Position numbers and translations under genes: made by a program. This document shows positions 32,169 through 41,792 of a stretch of DNA of 64,000 nucleotides, piece by piece; the stretch's first letter is position 1; each line of letters begins with the position of its first letter. This stretch comes from Aquabacter sp. L1I39 (lineage in GTDB: Bacteria; Pseudomonadota; Alphaproteobacteria; Rhizobiales; Xanthobacteraceae): contig NZ_CP072392.1 of assembly GCF_017742835.1 (NCBI RefSeq), positions 4,735,597-4,799,596 of the forward strand, in the 5' to 3' direction. Under the pieces are notes generated by a model. That model had not been told where the DNA came from and searched no databases. It worked only from the letters and a program-made list of their open reading frames with translations.

Positions 32169-34193
32169 CTAAAGTTTGAGCTTGAGGCTGAGCGAGCCCG
32201 TCTGGTTGACGAAGCCGGACGGGCTCGCCTGCAGGTCGTAATTCAGGCCGAGATCGAGCCCCCCCATGCCCGTTCCCAAAAGGCGCGTTCCCAAAAGGCC
32301 GATGCCGCCCGAGAACAGCCAGGGTGAGAGATCCGCCCCATAAGTGGTGAAGCTCGGCCCCCCGCCGAGGAAAGACGCGCTCACCTGCGTCTGCGTATCC
32401 AGCATGTTGTAGCCGACCCCCGCATAGCCAGTGAGGCGCAATGGCTCGGAGAGGCGATAATCCGCGCGCAGACCCGCCGTGACCATCAGTTCCTGGTAGG
32501 TCTGCGCTGCCACCGAGAGGCTGAGTGCCCCGGCGCCGCTTTCCACATAGGCCGGCGAATGGACGGTGGCATAGTCGAGCCGCACCGTGGGCGTCAGGCG
32601 CAGGCCCGGCGAAACCTGGATGTCCTGCCGCAGCCCTGCGCCTGCATGGAAAGTGGTGCCCGTATAATCCGCGCTGGCCGTGCCCGGCGCGAGGCCCACA
32701 TAGCGGCTCTCGGAGCTGTCGTTGAAGGCGCCGTCGAGGGTGAGGTCCAAGGACAAGCCGGGCGCGAGGCGGGTGCTGCCATAAAGGCCCAGCGCATAGC
32801 TGGACACATCGAGGGAACTGGGCGCGCCCACCGCATTCCCCGTGAGGCCAGCATAAGAATAGGCAAACCAGCCGCCCAGCGTCACCTGGTCGTTCAGGGC
32901 GCCATCCACCCCGGCCACGAAGCCCCCGCCCGAGGCCGTGTAACCGGAATAGCCCGCCTGGGTGGCCTGACTGGCGAGCGCCCCGAAGGGCTGCGCCCAG
33001 CCGGCCTTGCCGGAGGGCACGTCCGTCCGCATGGCGATCCGATTGGCGACGATCTGCTGGAGCGGGCGCTGGGTGTCGTAGGTGGCGCGGGAGGCATTGC
33101 CGGCGAGCGCCGGCAAGGTCTGGCCCAGAGCCGTCGCCAAGGCCTGCCCCTCCAGGGCGTTGAGGATGGAGATGGCGGGAGCCAGAGGGCCCACGAGCCC
33201 GTCCGCCGTGCCCGCCACCCGATAGAGCGCCAAAGCTGCGCCGGTTGCCGCAGGATTCAGCACCGCGGCCGTGGTCACATAGGGCTGGACCAAGGTGACG
33301 AGGGCCGCCTGGCCCGTATAGGTGCCGCTGGAATCATAGACGCCAAGCTGCATCTGGGCGGAGAGCGAATCGCCTTCGATCTCGCCATAGAGGTTGGTGA
33401 TCACCGGGTTCGAGGTTGGCACGGTGGACAGCAGCACCTTGCCCTGCGGGGTCATGGAGCCGATGAAGGTGAAGGTGCCGCCGCCGGGCGCCACGCCCTT
33501 TCCCCAAAAATAGCCGCCCGAATAATGGGTGATGACGATGTTCGCCGCTGCCGTGGTCCCGAGCAGGCTCGGGCTCACCAGGCGCCAAGGCGTGCCCTGG
33601 GTCCACGCCCACTGGGGCGAGGCGACAGCCGGCACCACCTGCGCCGCCGGCGGTGTGAAGCTGGCGGGATCATAGGGCGTCATATAGGCCCAGTGGGTCA
33701 CCATCATGGTGTCCCCGGTGATCATCTGCATTTCCATGGTGGTCACGCCGCCCTCCTGCTGCATGACCCCGAGGCCCACCGTGGTGAGGCCCGCGCCGTT
33801 ATTGAACAGCATGGTGATCTGGCCGGAATCGGTGACCGTTCCCTGGATGGTCATGGAAGACGGCGTCACGAACGGCCCGACGGCAAGCGTGGCGGAGCTG
33901 CTGCCCGTGAAAACGCCATTGGTAGAGGTGCCCAGCGCCCAAAGCGTCTGGTCCCCCACCGCGAACGGGTTGGCGAACGAGGTGCCGGACGTGCCATAGG
34001 CCAGCATGTTGGGGACAGGCACATACCAGTAGCTGTTGGAGATGATGGCATCCCACTGCGACTGCGCCCGCGCCGCAGACGTGCCCGCGCCAAGGATGAG
34101 AAGCGCGCCCAATGCGGCTTTCGAAAGTCGCCGGCGCCCCGCGCCCGCCTGCCTCGCCTTGCGCGCCCGCCACGCCTTGTCCCGCTGCGTCAT
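32169..34193 (-). CDS. Autotransporter-domain outer-membrane protein
   Basis: 674 residues from the ATG at 34193, which has GGGGAAGGG upstream, very like the giant autotransporter's site. A basic extension and a signal peptide (ending TSAARAQS, about residue 45) precede a passenger of about 330 residues rich in Thr, Ser and Val. A C-terminal barrel (about 400-674) starts near GKAGWAQPFGALASQA and has the glycine/aromatic strand pattern (GYTASGGGFVAGVDGAL). It ends GSLSLKLKL rather than in an aromatic residue. The passenger has no recognisable catalytic motif. It is convergent with the metallo-hydrolase gene. Function is unknown, probably surface exposure. Confidence 0.85.
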   Translation of the reverse strand: MTQRDKAWRARKARQAGAGRRRLSKAALGALLILGAGTSAARAQSQWDAIISNSYWYVPVPNMLAYGTSGTSFANPFAVGDQTLWALGTSTNGVFTGSSSATLAVGPFVTPSSMTIQGTVTDSGQITMLFNNGAGLTTVGLGVMQQEGGVTTMEMQMITGDTMMVTHWAYMTPYDPASFTPPAAQVVPAVASPQWAWTQGTPWRLVSPSLLGTTAAANIVITHYSGGYFWGKGVAPGGGTFTFIGSMTPQGKVLLSTVPTSNPVITNLYGEIEGDSLSAQMQLGVYDSSGTYTGQAALVTLVQPYVTTAAVLNPAATGAALALYRVAGTADGLVGPLAPAISILNALEGQALATALGQTLPALAGNASRATYDTQRPLQQIVANRIAMRTDVPSGKAGWAQPFGALASQATQAGYSGYTASGGGFVAGVDGALNDQVTLGGWFAYSYAGLTGNAVGAPSSLDVSSYALGLYGSTRLAPGLSLDLTLDGAFNDSSESRYVGLAPGTASADYTGTTFHAGAGLRQDIQVSPGLRLTPTVRLDYATVHSPAYVESGAGALSLSVAAQTYQELMVTAGLRADYRLSEPLRLTGYAGVGYNMLDTQTQVSASFLGGGPSFTTYGADLSPWLFSGGIGLLGTRLLGTGMGGLDLGLNYDLQASPSGFVNQTGSLSLKLKL

Positions 34194-34261
34194 CCCTTCC
34201 CCACCTCTTTTCTGGCTCGACCTGCCGCTAGGACACCTCAGGAGGGGGCCGGCGGCAACCT

Positions 34262-34591
34262 CTAATCTTTTGCCGCATCTACCGTTTGCGCCCGCACCCA
34301 ACCGGCGAAGGGCGCATCCGCCGCCTCCACGTCAAGCGAAAGGATGGCCGGCACCTCGTAGGGATGGAGCGCACGCAAGGCGTCCATCAGTGGCGCCAGC
34401 TGGCCGGCGCGGGTCTTCAGGAGGAGCACCACCTCCTCGGCCCGTTCCAACGCGCCCTCCCATTCATAGAAGGAGATCAGCCCCGGCAGGATGTTGCCGC
34501 ACGCGGCGAGGCGCTGCGCCACCAGGTGCCGGGCAGCCGCCTCGGCCGTGGCGACGGAAGGGAAGGTGGAATAGACGATCTTCAGGTCCAT
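34262..34591 (-). CDS. cutA: CutA-family divalent-cation tolerance protein
   Basis: 109 residues, the typical CutA1 length. It starts at 34591 ([12 protein letters not shown]) and shows the family pattern: [38 protein letters not shown], here quoted in part, then [11 protein letters not shown] and a terminal W-V-x-x-Q-T. CutA forms very stable trimers with a ferredoxin-like fold and has been linked to copper tolerance, although the molecular function is unsettled. It is divergent from nadK across about 150 bases. Confidence 0.93.
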   Translation of the reverse strand: MDLKIVYSTFPSVATAEAAARHLVAQRLAACGNILPGLISFYEWEGALERAEEVVLLLKTRAGQLAPLMDALRALHPYEVPAILSLDVEAADAPFAGWVRAQTVDAAKD

Positions 34592-34741
34592 CGGCGCCCC
34601 CCTGCCTCCCCCTCGCACGCCGGCCGGCGGCGGGGAAGAATGGCTTGGGCGCGGCGCCTCGACAAGGCTCGCGCGGCCCGCTACGAAGACGGGGCGTCTG
34701 TACGGGGCGCACCGAAAGGACCTGCGGGCGCGACCGTCCTG

Positions 34742-35524
34742 ATGAACACCCCCCTGTCGCATGTCTCCAAGATCGCCTTCGTGGCCGCCCGCACACCGGA
34801 AGCCGAGTCCGCACGCGAGCGCCTGATCGCCCGCTATGGCTGCGTGCCGCTGGACCAGGCGCACGTGATCGTGGCGCTGGGAGGCGACGGGCTGATGCTC
34901 CAGACCCTGCATGGCGCCCGCGATCGGGGCATTCCCATCTATGGCATGCATCGCGGCTCGGTGGGCTTCCTGCTCAACACCTACCAGGAGGATAACCTGC
35001 GGGAGCGCCTCGCGGCGGCCCAGCATGTGGTGATCCATCCCCTGATCATGGAGGCGGTGGACCAGGCGGGCATCCGCCACAAGGCCCCGGCCATCAATGA
35101 GGTGGCCCTGTTCCGCCAGACCTACCAGGCCTCCAAGCTGCGCATTTCCATCGACGGGCGGGTGCGGCTGGAAGAATTGATCTGCGACGGCGTGATCGTG
35201 GCCACCCCCGCCGGGTCCACCGCCTACAACCTGTCCGCCCACGGCCCCATCCTGCCGCTGGGCACGGCGCTCCTGGCGCTCACCCCCATCTCGCCCTTCC
35301 GCCCGCGCCGGTGGCGCGGCGCGCTGATCCCGGACAAGGCCCGCATCGACATCGCGGTGCTGGAGGCGGACAAGCGCCCCGTGAGCGCGGTGGCCGATCA
35401 TTTCGAGGTGCGCAACGTGGTGGCCGTCACCGCACGGCTCGACACCCGCTCGCGCATTGACATGCTGTTCGATCCCGATCACGGGCTGGAAGAGCGCATC
35501 CTGCGCGAGCAGTTCGTCTTCTAG
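34742..35524 (+). CDS. nadK: NAD kinase
   Basis: 260 residues, the short form usual in alphaproteobacteria. It phosphorylates NAD to NADP with ATP. The GGDG motif is at residues 47-50 ([12 protein letters not shown]). The NE motif lies in [12 protein letters not shown], and the diagnostic [20 protein letters not shown] is present. The start at 34742 was chosen because the upstream frame overlaps the divergent cutA gene and lacks family likeness; the protein begins directly with [12 protein letters not shown]. It precedes the acetylation pair by 26 bases and may be cotranscribed with it. Confidence 0.95.
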   Translation: MNTPLSHVSKIAFVAARTPEAESARERLIARYGCVPLDQAHVIVALGGDGLMLQTLHGARDRGIPIYGMHRGSVGFLLNTYQEDNLRERLAAAQHVVIHPLIMEAVDQAGIRHKAPAINEVALFRQTYQASKLRISIDGRVRLEELICDGVIVATPAGSTAYNLSAHGPILPLGTALLALTPISPFRPRRWRGALIPDKARIDIAVLEADKRPVSAVADHFEVRNVVAVTARLDTRSRIDMLFDPDHGLEERILREQFVF

Positions 35525-35550
35525 ACGACGCCGCGCCCGGTCCCTGCCCC

Positions 35551-36969
35551 ATGGTCTTCTCGTCCGTCACCTTCCTCTATTATTTCCTGCCCGCCTTCCT
35601 GGTCTGCTATTTCGCGGTTCCGGGCCTGAGGGCGCGCAATTTCATCCTGCTGGTCTTCTCTCTCGTCTTCTATTCCTGGGGCGGGATTGCCAACCTTCTG
35701 GTGCTCGCCGTCTCCATGGTGGGCAACTACCTGTTCGCTTTGCTCATCGGGGCGCGGCCGCCGCTGCGGCGCCTACCCTTGCTGGCGGTGGCGGTGGCGC
35801 TCAATCTCGCTGGCCTCGTCTTCTTCAAATATGCCGGCTTCCTGGCGGAGAACATCAACGTTCTCTTGGAGCCCACGGGGCTCGCGCTGCCGGTGATCCA
35901 TACGGAGCTGCCCCTCGGCATCTCCTTCTTCACCTTCCACGCCATTTCCTACCTGGTCGACATCTATCGCGGAAAAGCCTGGGCCAACAATCGGTTCGAG
36001 GAGATTGCGGTCTACATCACCATGTTCCCGCAATTGGTGGCCGGCCCAATCGTGCGCTACTCCACCATCGCCCATTTCATCGGCGACCGGCGCACCACGC
36101 CCGGGCGGGTGGCGGCGGGCTTGCGCATCTTCGTCATCGGCCTGTCCTGGAAGGTGCTGATCGCCGACGAGGTGGCCCCGCTGGCCGCCATCGCCTTCGA
36201 CCAGACCACCAATCCCAATTTCGTCACCGCCTGGCTCGGGGTTGCGGCTTACGCGCTGCAGATCTATTTCGATTTCGGCGGCTATTCCAACATGGCCATC
36301 GGCCTCGCGCTCGCCATGGGCCTGCGCTTCCCGCGCAATTTCAACCTGCCCTATGGCGCGCGCTCCATCACGGACTTCTGGCGCAAGTGGCACATGAGCC
36401 TGTCCAGCTGGTTCCGCGACTATGTCTATATTCCGCTGGGCGGAAACCGGCGCGGCCACCTGCACACCGCCCTCAATCTATGGACCGTCTTCCTCCTGTG
36501 CGGCCTGTGGCACGGGGCGAGCTGGACCTTCGTGATCTGGGGCGCCCATCACGGCGCCTTCCTGGTGCTGGAGCGCACCCCTTTCGGCCGTGCCCTGAAG
36601 CAGGCACCGCGCATCCTCGCCCATGCCTATGTGCTGCTGGTGGCGCTCACCGGCTGGGTCTGGTTCCGCGCCTTGTCCCTGCCCCATGCCCTGGACATGT
36701 TCGCTGGCCTTGCCGGTCTGAATGGCTGGGGCGGGCTCGATGCCGCCATGCGCGGGGCGCTCCAGCCGACGACCCTCGTCATCTTCATCCTGGCCTGGCC
36801 GCTCTCCATGTGGGGCCTGCCGATGATGAAGGGCGGCCCGCTCTCGCCGCGCGCGCGGGTGGCGGTCTATGGGCTGGTGGACACGCTCGTCATCTTCGCC
36901 CTGTTCGCCTTGTCGTTCATCACGGTGGGGGCAGCCAATTACAGCCCCTTCCTGTATTTCCGGTTCTGA
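35551..36969 (+). CDS. MBOAT-family polysaccharide O-acetyltransferase (AlgI-like)
   Basis: 472 residues with about 11 membrane helices. It starts MVFSSVTFLYYFLPAF, as AlgI proteins do, and carries the catalytic histidine in LLCGLWHGASWTFVIWG. Other AlgI hallmarks are the amphipathic PLGISFFTFHAISYLVD and TDFWRKWHMSLSSWFRDYVYIPLGG, quoted here in part. Members move acetyl groups across the inner membrane for O-acetylation of an exported polysaccharide. The next gene, 3 bases downstream, encodes the periplasmic AlgJ/AlgX-like partner. No alginate biosynthesis genes are nearby, so the acceptor is probably another exopolysaccharide. Confidence 0.92.
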   Translation: MVFSSVTFLYYFLPAFLVCYFAVPGLRARNFILLVFSLVFYSWGGIANLLVLAVSMVGNYLFALLIGARPPLRRLPLLAVAVALNLAGLVFFKYAGFLAENINVLLEPTGLALPVIHTELPLGISFFTFHAISYLVDIYRGKAWANNRFEEIAVYITMFPQLVAGPIVRYSTIAHFIGDRRTTPGRVAAGLRIFVIGLSWKVLIADEVAPLAAIAFDQTTNPNFVTAWLGVAAYALQIYFDFGGYSNMAIGLALAMGLRFPRNFNLPYGARSITDFWRKWHMSLSSWFRDYVYIPLGGNRRGHLHTALNLWTVFLLCGLWHGASWTFVIWGAHHGAFLVLERTPFGRALKQAPRILAHAYVLLVALTGWVWFRALSLPHALDMFAGLAGLNGWGGLDAAMRGALQPTTLVIFILAWPLSMWGLPMMKGGPLSPRARVAVYGLVDTLVIFALFALSFITVGAANYSPFLYFRF

Positions 36970-36972
36970 GCC

Positions 36973-38067
36973 ATGCCCCTGCTCCTCGCCTATCGACGCT
37001 GGTGGCTGGCGCTGTTCGCGGCGATCCTCGCTTTGCCGACCCTCGGCCTGTTCCTGCCGGACCTGCCCGGCCCCGTGCGGCCGGTGACCAAGGTGGAGGA
37101 GAAGTGGTGGATCCGCGCCACTCAAGGGCTTGACCCTTTCATCAACGCCCATTTCGGCTTTCGCGGCGTGGTGATGGCCGCCAATGCCTCCTATGCACGC
37201 GCCACCCATTCCACGCGCTCCCGCCCGGTTCTCGTGGGGGATGGCGGGCAGCTTTACTATACCGGCGATCAAACCTTGGAGCAGTCGCTGGGTCTGCTGG
37301 TGCGGGCCAAGCCCATCGCCGACCTCATCGACGTTGTCACGCGGCTTGATGAGCGTCTGAAGGCCAAGGGCATCAAGCTGGTGGTGGCGGTGCCGCCCAA
37401 TGGCGCCACCATGCTGCCCGGCCGCCTGCCGGCCTGGGCGAAGGCGCAGATGCGCCATCCCACCGAGCTCGATATCGTGTCCGAGCGCCTGCCCCAGAAA
37501 GGCGTGACCTATGTGGACCTGCGCCCCATCCTGGAGGCTGCGCGCACTGCGGGCGGGCAGATCTATCGCCGCACCGACACCCACTGGACGCGGCTCGGCG
37601 CGGTGCTCACCTTCAATGCGGTGATGGAAGCAGCCGGACGGCCCGACCTCGCCATCCCCCTGGACGAAGCCAATGGCCCCCTTGTCCCCGTGGCGACGGG
37701 GGATCTCTCCCGCATCCTGGGCGAATCCGATCCCACCGGCGACCGGGATTATGACGAGCGACTGAACACGCCGCCCGGCCTGACGCCGCTCAAGGGGCTG
37801 GTGCCGGAACGGCCGGACACTGATCCCTTCCAGCCCTATGCCTATGCCACCGGCCATTCCGGGCCGTCCATCCTGGTGATCGGCGACAGCTTCACCCAGA
37901 ATTTCTGGCCGCGCCTGCTGGCCGCCCGCACCAGCCGCTTCGGCTGGATGCATCATTCCTCATGCAAGTTCGAGGCGGATGCCATCGACCGCTTCAAGCC
38001 CGACATCGTGCTCTATATGCCCACCGAGCGCTCCTTGCCCTGCAAGGGCCAGCCCTCGGGCATGTGA
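36973..38067 (+). CDS. AlgJ/AlgX-like SGNH acetyltransferase
   Basis: 364 residues, anchored by one N-terminal helix (WWLALFAAILALPTLGLF). The periplasmic SGNH hydrolase-fold domain has the Asp-His pair in YRRTDTHWTRLGA and the nucleophile in ILVIGDSFTQNFWPRL. These three residues form the AlgJ/AlgX catalytic triad. It probably receives acetyl groups from the AlgI-like protein encoded 3 bases upstream and transfers them to a polysaccharide. The 3' end lies 10 bases from the convergent RgpF-like gene. Confidence 0.88.
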   Translation: MPLLLAYRRWWLALFAAILALPTLGLFLPDLPGPVRPVTKVEEKWWIRATQGLDPFINAHFGFRGVVMAANASYARATHSTRSRPVLVGDGGQLYYTGDQTLEQSLGLLVRAKPIADLIDVVTRLDERLKAKGIKLVVAVPPNGATMLPGRLPAWAKAQMRHPTELDIVSERLPQKGVTYVDLRPILEAARTAGGQIYRRTDTHWTRLGAVLTFNAVMEAAGRPDLAIPLDEANGPLVPVATGDLSRILGESDPTGDRDYDERLNTPPGLTPLKGLVPERPDTDPFQPYAYATGHSGPSILVIGDSFTQNFWPRLLAARTSRFGWMHHSSCKFEADAIDRFKPDIVLYMPTERSLPCKGQPSGM

Positions 38068-38077
38068 GCAGACCCGC

Positions 38078-39061
38078 CTATGTCAGTTCCAGCAGCCCCG
38101 CCGCCCCATCCGGACGGGCGCCCAGATGGAAGGCGATCTCCGGTACATCGAAGCCAGCGCCGGCCAGGACCTCGCGCCAACCGGCAAGGTCCGCGCCATA
38201 GGGATTGTCGCGCAGCAGTTCCACCTTCACGAAAGGGAAGCCGGCTGCGATGAGGTCGCGCCAGCCCAGCTGAAGCTGGTTGCGGTGCGCACCCTCGTCC
38301 TTGAACAGGATGTCCACCGTCAGCCCCGCCCCTTCCAGCACGGCGCGCTGGCCCACCTCATAGTCCTTGATGATCTCGTTCTTGTCGCCGCGCGAGGCGA
38401 TGGCCGACCAGAAGCCCCGCACCGCCGGCGCGGCCAGGGCAGAGGCGCGCAGGACGAAGAAATAACTCTGGAAATGGGGCTGGATTTCCAGGCTCTCGGT
38501 CAAAGCGAAGGCGTCGGCGGTGCCGGACCGGATGCGGGCGACGATGCCGTCCAGGGCGCCGGTCGCGTGATAGACGCTGTCGTTGGCGAACCACAGTTCC
38601 GGCGCCTCCAGCAGTTCCGGCATGTAGCGCAAGGTGGCCGCCCAGGCGGCAAAGTCGTAGCCGTGATTCTCCCGCACCACGAGCGCATCCGCCACCTCCG
38701 GCCCGGGATCGCGGCATTGCAAATCGGGCCGGTCAGTGACCGCGATGAGCACCACCTTCAGCCCCAGGCGCCGCAGATCGGCGCAATAACGCAGCGTGTG
38801 GTGCCAGATGCGACCGTCCGGCGCGAAGGCGACGAACAGGCAGGTGGGCCCCGGCGACTGCGCGAGGGAAGGCAGGCGCACCGCGCGGAAGCCCACATCC
38901 AAGAGGTCCCGGTCGGGCCGCGCCAATGCGGTGGGGGGCGCCGACAGGAGGCGCAGCGCCTTGCGGATGCGGCGAATGGGGTTTTCCCCCCGCGCCACGC
39001 CCAACGCGGCCAGCAGCAATTGCTTGGCGATCTCGCCCCGCGGCCGGTCGGCAGCAGCCAT
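38078..39061 (-). CDS. RgpF-like (rhamnan synthesis F family) glycan biosynthesis protein
   Basis: 327 residues. The hallmark NHGYDFAAWAATL and FANDSVYHATGAL resemble the rhamnan-synthesis-F family, in which such proteins help assemble rhamnose-rich polysaccharides. A further family-like block is QSYFFVLRASAL followed by GDKNEIIKDYEVGQR. The N-terminal 40 residues are helical and basic, with no signal peptide. It probably acts in the cytoplasm on a surface glycan. It is convergent with the AlgI/AlgJ pair, which could decorate the same glycan (inference). The nitroreductase gene lies 17 bases upstream on the same strand. Confidence 0.7.
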   Translation of the reverse strand: MAAADRPRGEIAKQLLLAALGVARGENPIRRIRKALRLLSAPPTALARPDRDLLDVGFRAVRLPSLAQSPGPTCLFVAFAPDGRIWHHTLRYCADLRRLGLKVVLIAVTDRPDLQCRDPGPEVADALVVRENHGYDFAAWAATLRYMPELLEAPELWFANDSVYHATGALDGIVARIRSGTADAFALTESLEIQPHFQSYFFVLRASALAAPAVRGFWSAIASRGDKNEIIKDYEVGQRAVLEGAGLTVDILFKDEGAHRNQLQLGWRDLIAAGFPFVKVELLRDNPYGADLAGWREVLAGAGFDVPEIAFHLGARPDGAAGLLELT

Positions 39062-39078
39062 GGCTTCCTCCCCGCCGC

Positions 39079-39642
39079 TCAGAAGCGCGTGACGATCTCC
39101 GCAAGGGCCGGGCGCGGGCGATCCTCCAGCTTCTGGGTGGCCGTGCCCACATAGAGGAAGCCGGCAATGCGCTCGAACGGCTCAAGGCCCAGAGCCGCGC
39201 GGGCCTTGGGCTCGTAGCTCGGCCACTCCGTCACCCAATTGACGCCATAGCCCAGCGCGGTCGCCGCGATCACCATGTTCTGCGCCGAGGCCGCGGCGGA
39301 GAGCACCTGCTCCCATTCGGGAATCTTCACATGGGGCGCCGCCCGCGACACCACCGCGATCACCAGCGGTGCGCGCAGGAAGCGGCCGCGCTCTTCCTCC
39401 TGTCGGCGCGGGGCGGCAGCCGGATCGGTCTGCGCGAGCACCTGCGCCAAGGCCTCTCCCGCCCGCTCCCGCCCTTCGCCCTCGAAGAGGATGAAGCGCC
39501 AGGGGGCGAGCTTGCCATGGTCGGGCACGCGGGCGCCGATGGTCAGGATCGTCTCCAGTTCCTGCGCGGACGGACCCGGCTCGGCCAGATCGAGGATCCG
39601 GGTGGAACGGCGGGCCAGCAGCAGGGCAATGGTATCGGTCAT
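39079..39642 (-). CDS. Nitroreductase-family FMN oxidoreductase (YdjA-like)
   Basis: 187 residues from the ATG at 39642 (MTDTIALLLARRS). The FMN-binding N-terminus RRSTRILDLAEPGPS is followed by GARVPDHGKLAPWRFIL, typical of the short YdjA-type group. A later AASAQNMVIAATALGYG contacts the flavin across the dimer. It should reduce a nitro- or quinone-type substrate with NAD(P)H in the cytosol; the physiological substrate is unknown. It is the upstream gene of a two-gene unit with the RgpF-like gene. Confidence 0.88.
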   Translation of the reverse strand: MTDTIALLLARRSTRILDLAEPGPSAQELETILTIGARVPDHGKLAPWRFILFEGEGRERAGEALAQVLAQTDPAAAPRRQEEERGRFLRAPLVIAVVSRAAPHVKIPEWEQVLSAAASAQNMVIAATALGYGVNWVTEWPSYEPKARAALGLEPFERIAGFLYVGTATQKLEDRPRPALAEIVTRF

Positions 39643-39781
39643 GACGGCAACCTTCGCGAACAATGCCGGCCTCCTCTACCACGCCCGTCCGACGGGCCAA
39701 AGACGACTGTGGCAAGCCTCCCCCAGCGGCACCCGCGGGTTCGACTTGAATCCGTCACGGTTTCGGGGCACGTCACCTCCC

Positions 39782-40804
39782 ATGCTTCGTCTCGACCATG
39801 CCGTGCGCGCCGCGCGCCGGGGCCTGACCGCGATCGCCTGCCTCATGGCCACCCTGGCGCCGGGCGCGGCGGCGGCGCAGATCATGCCTTTCCTGGGCCC
39901 GCCCGCGGGCATTCCCGCCGAGCGCTTCAATCCCGCGCCCCCGCCCCCGGTGGCGCCCGGCGGCAGTTTCGGGCTCCCCCCGGCCCGCACCACCCAGGGC
40001 CAGCGCAACGAACCCCACGCCACCCTGCCCCAGCCCCCCGCCGGCAAGGTGGCGCTCGGCGCCTTCGCCCGCTTCGGCGCGGACGGGCCACCCATTCCGC
40101 GCGGCGTGCAATGGCGGGTCTTCGCCGACACGCCGGAAGCCTCCGGCGCCTTCCCGCTGGTGGCGGAGAGTTCAGACCCCTATCCGGTCTTCTTCCTCGA
40201 TCCCGGCGGCTACATCTTCCACGTGAGCTATGGGCTAGCGGTGAGCGCGCAACGCGTGCAGGTGGGCTCGGTCTCGCGGCGCGAGGCGTTCAACCTGCCC
40301 GCCGGAGGCCTGCGCCTCCAGGCTGATGTGGACGACAAGCCCATTCCCGGACAGAAGGTGGCCTTCGACATTTATGAGGGCTCGTTCCTTCAGGGGCGCG
40401 CCTCCAGCCAGCCTTATTATCGCGGCGCCAATGCCGGCGAGGTGGTGCTGCTGCCGGAGGGCACCTATCACGTGGTCTCCACCTATGGGGACGCCAATGC
40501 GGTGGTGCGGGCGGACGTGACCGTCCAGGCCGGCAAGCTGACCGATGCCACCGTCCATCACCGGGCTGCCCAGGTGACCTTGAAGCTGGTGTCGCAGAAG
40601 GGCGGCGATGCCTTGCCCGACACGCAATGGACCGTGACCACGCCCGGCGGCGACACCATCAAGGAATCCATCGGTGCCTTCCCGGTCTTCGTCCTGACGG
40701 AGGGCGACTATGTGGCCTTCGCCCGCAAGGACGGGCGAACCATCAGCCGCGAGTTCAAGGTGGAAGCCGGCAAGGACCAGGAAGTGGAAGTCATCACGCG
40801 CTGA
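39782..40804 (+). CDS. Secreted protein of unknown function with Ig-like/CNA-B-like repeats
   Basis: 340 residues. The start at 39782 gives a signal peptide ending APGAAAAQ. A proline-rich segment (about 35-90) follows. Then come at least three beta-rich units with similar ends: FFLDPGGYIFHVSYG, VVLLPEGTYHVVSTYG and FVLTEGDYVAFARK. Each of these looks like the last strands of a carboxypeptidase-regulatory or CNA-B-like beta-sandwich. No catalytic motif is visible. It probably lies in the periplasm or at the surface. It stands alone between the divergent nitroreductase and a small transporter gene. Confidence 0.65.
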   Translation: MLRLDHAVRAARRGLTAIACLMATLAPGAAAAQIMPFLGPPAGIPAERFNPAPPPPVAPGGSFGLPPARTTQGQRNEPHATLPQPPAGKVALGAFARFGADGPPIPRGVQWRVFADTPEASGAFPLVAESSDPYPVFFLDPGGYIFHVSYGLAVSAQRVQVGSVSRREAFNLPAGGLRLQADVDDKPIPGQKVAFDIYEGSFLQGRASSQPYYRGANAGEVVLLPEGTYHVVSTYGDANAVVRADVTVQAGKLTDATVHHRAAQVTLKLVSQKGGDALPDTQWTVTTPGGDTIKESIGAFPVFVLTEGDYVAFARKDGRTISREFKVEAGKDQEVEVITR

Positions 40805-40906
40805 CCCGTCGCACCCGGGCGCGTTCGGGGAGCACACGCAAAGGATGCGCGGGCGCGGATCGGTGCTAGGAAGGGCGATCGCAGCGTTCCCACCGCAAGA
40901 CCCGTC

Positions 40907-41380
40907 ATGACTTTCCTTTATCCGGCCCTGGCCTTCGCCATCGGCGCGTGCATCGCCATCCAGGCGCCCGTGAACAACCAGCTCGCCCTCTCCCTGGGCG
41001 GCGGGCCGCTGATGGCGGCGCTGGTCTCGTTCCTGGTGGGATCGGCCTTTCTGCTCGCCATCGCGCTGTTCGGCGGCGGCCTGCCGGCGGCGGTGGCGGC
41101 GCTGCCGCGCCAGCCGCTCTGGAAGCTGTCCGGTGGCCTTCTGGGGGCGGCCTATCTGCTGGGATCGGTGTTCCTTGTGCCGCGCATCGGGCTTGCCGGC
41201 CTGCTGGCACTGGTGATTGCCGGCCAGATCGCCTGTTCGCTCACGATCGATCATTTCGGCCTGCTGGGCCTGCTGGAGCGCAAGATCACGCTGGCCCGCG
41301 CCATCGGCGCGGGCTTGGTGATGGGAGGCGTGCTCGTGATGCTTTACGGTGACCGCCTGATTTCCACCCTGCGCGGCTGA
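40907..41380 (+). CDS. Small DMT-superfamily membrane protein (YdcZ/DUF606 type)
   Basis: 157 residues with five hydrophobic helices. It begins with a helix containing AFAIGACIAIQAPVNNQLA, the characteristic N-terminus of the YdcZ family, and has GLLGAAYLLGSVFLVPRIG and a final GAGLVMGGVLVMLYG. These proteins resemble half of a drug/metabolite transporter and may work as homo- or heterodimers. The substrate is unknown. It is 102 bases downstream of the secreted-protein gene. Confidence 0.8.
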   Translation: MTFLYPALAFAIGACIAIQAPVNNQLALSLGGGPLMAALVSFLVGSAFLLAIALFGGGLPAAVAALPRQPLWKLSGGLLGAAYLLGSVFLVPRIGLAGLLALVIAGQIACSLTIDHFGLLGLLERKITLARAIGAGLVMGGVLVMLYGDRLISTLRG

Positions 41381-41412
41381 CGCCGCCCCCCTTCACCCCA
41401 CCGGAGCCTGCC

Positions 41413-41682
41413 ATGGCCGACGACATCCTCGCCTCCATCCTCACCGGCCTTAGGGTCAACTTCCTGCATCCAGAAGGCCTGCCGAGCGCGCTCATCCTCG
41501 ACGTGAGCACCGACGAGGGCGACCAGCGTTTTGTGCTGCCTTGTGATCCCGACCTCAGCCCCGAGGATGTGGAAGCCATCGGCGACGATCTCATGGCCTG
41601 CCTCGACCGCCTCATCGCCGCTTCGGATGAGGAGGACGAGGAGGAGGAGGAGACCGACAGCGAGGATCGGGGCGAGGACTGA
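41413..41682 (+). CDS. Small acidic protein of unknown function
   Basis: 89 residues with a folded-looking N-terminal part (MADDILASILTGLRVNFL, then VLPCDPDLSPEDVEAIGDDL) and a C-terminal tail of about 22 residues, nearly all Glu and Asp. No signal peptide or helix for the membrane. It sits 32 bases after the DMT gene on the same strand and may be translated from the same message. I do not recognise the family. Codon use is normal for the window, so it is probably a real gene. Confidence 0.55.
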   Translation: MADDILASILTGLRVNFLHPEGLPSALILDVSTDEGDQRFVLPCDPDLSPEDVEAIGDDLMACLDRLIAASDEEDEEEEETDSEDRGED

Positions 41683-41792
41683 TCGCCCGTCGCAACGGCG
41701 GCCCGCCGGGCCGCCGCTTCGACCGATCCAGGGTACGGGCACAAAAGGGCAGGCTCGGGCGTTGCAATCATGACCAACGACCGGAGATCGCC

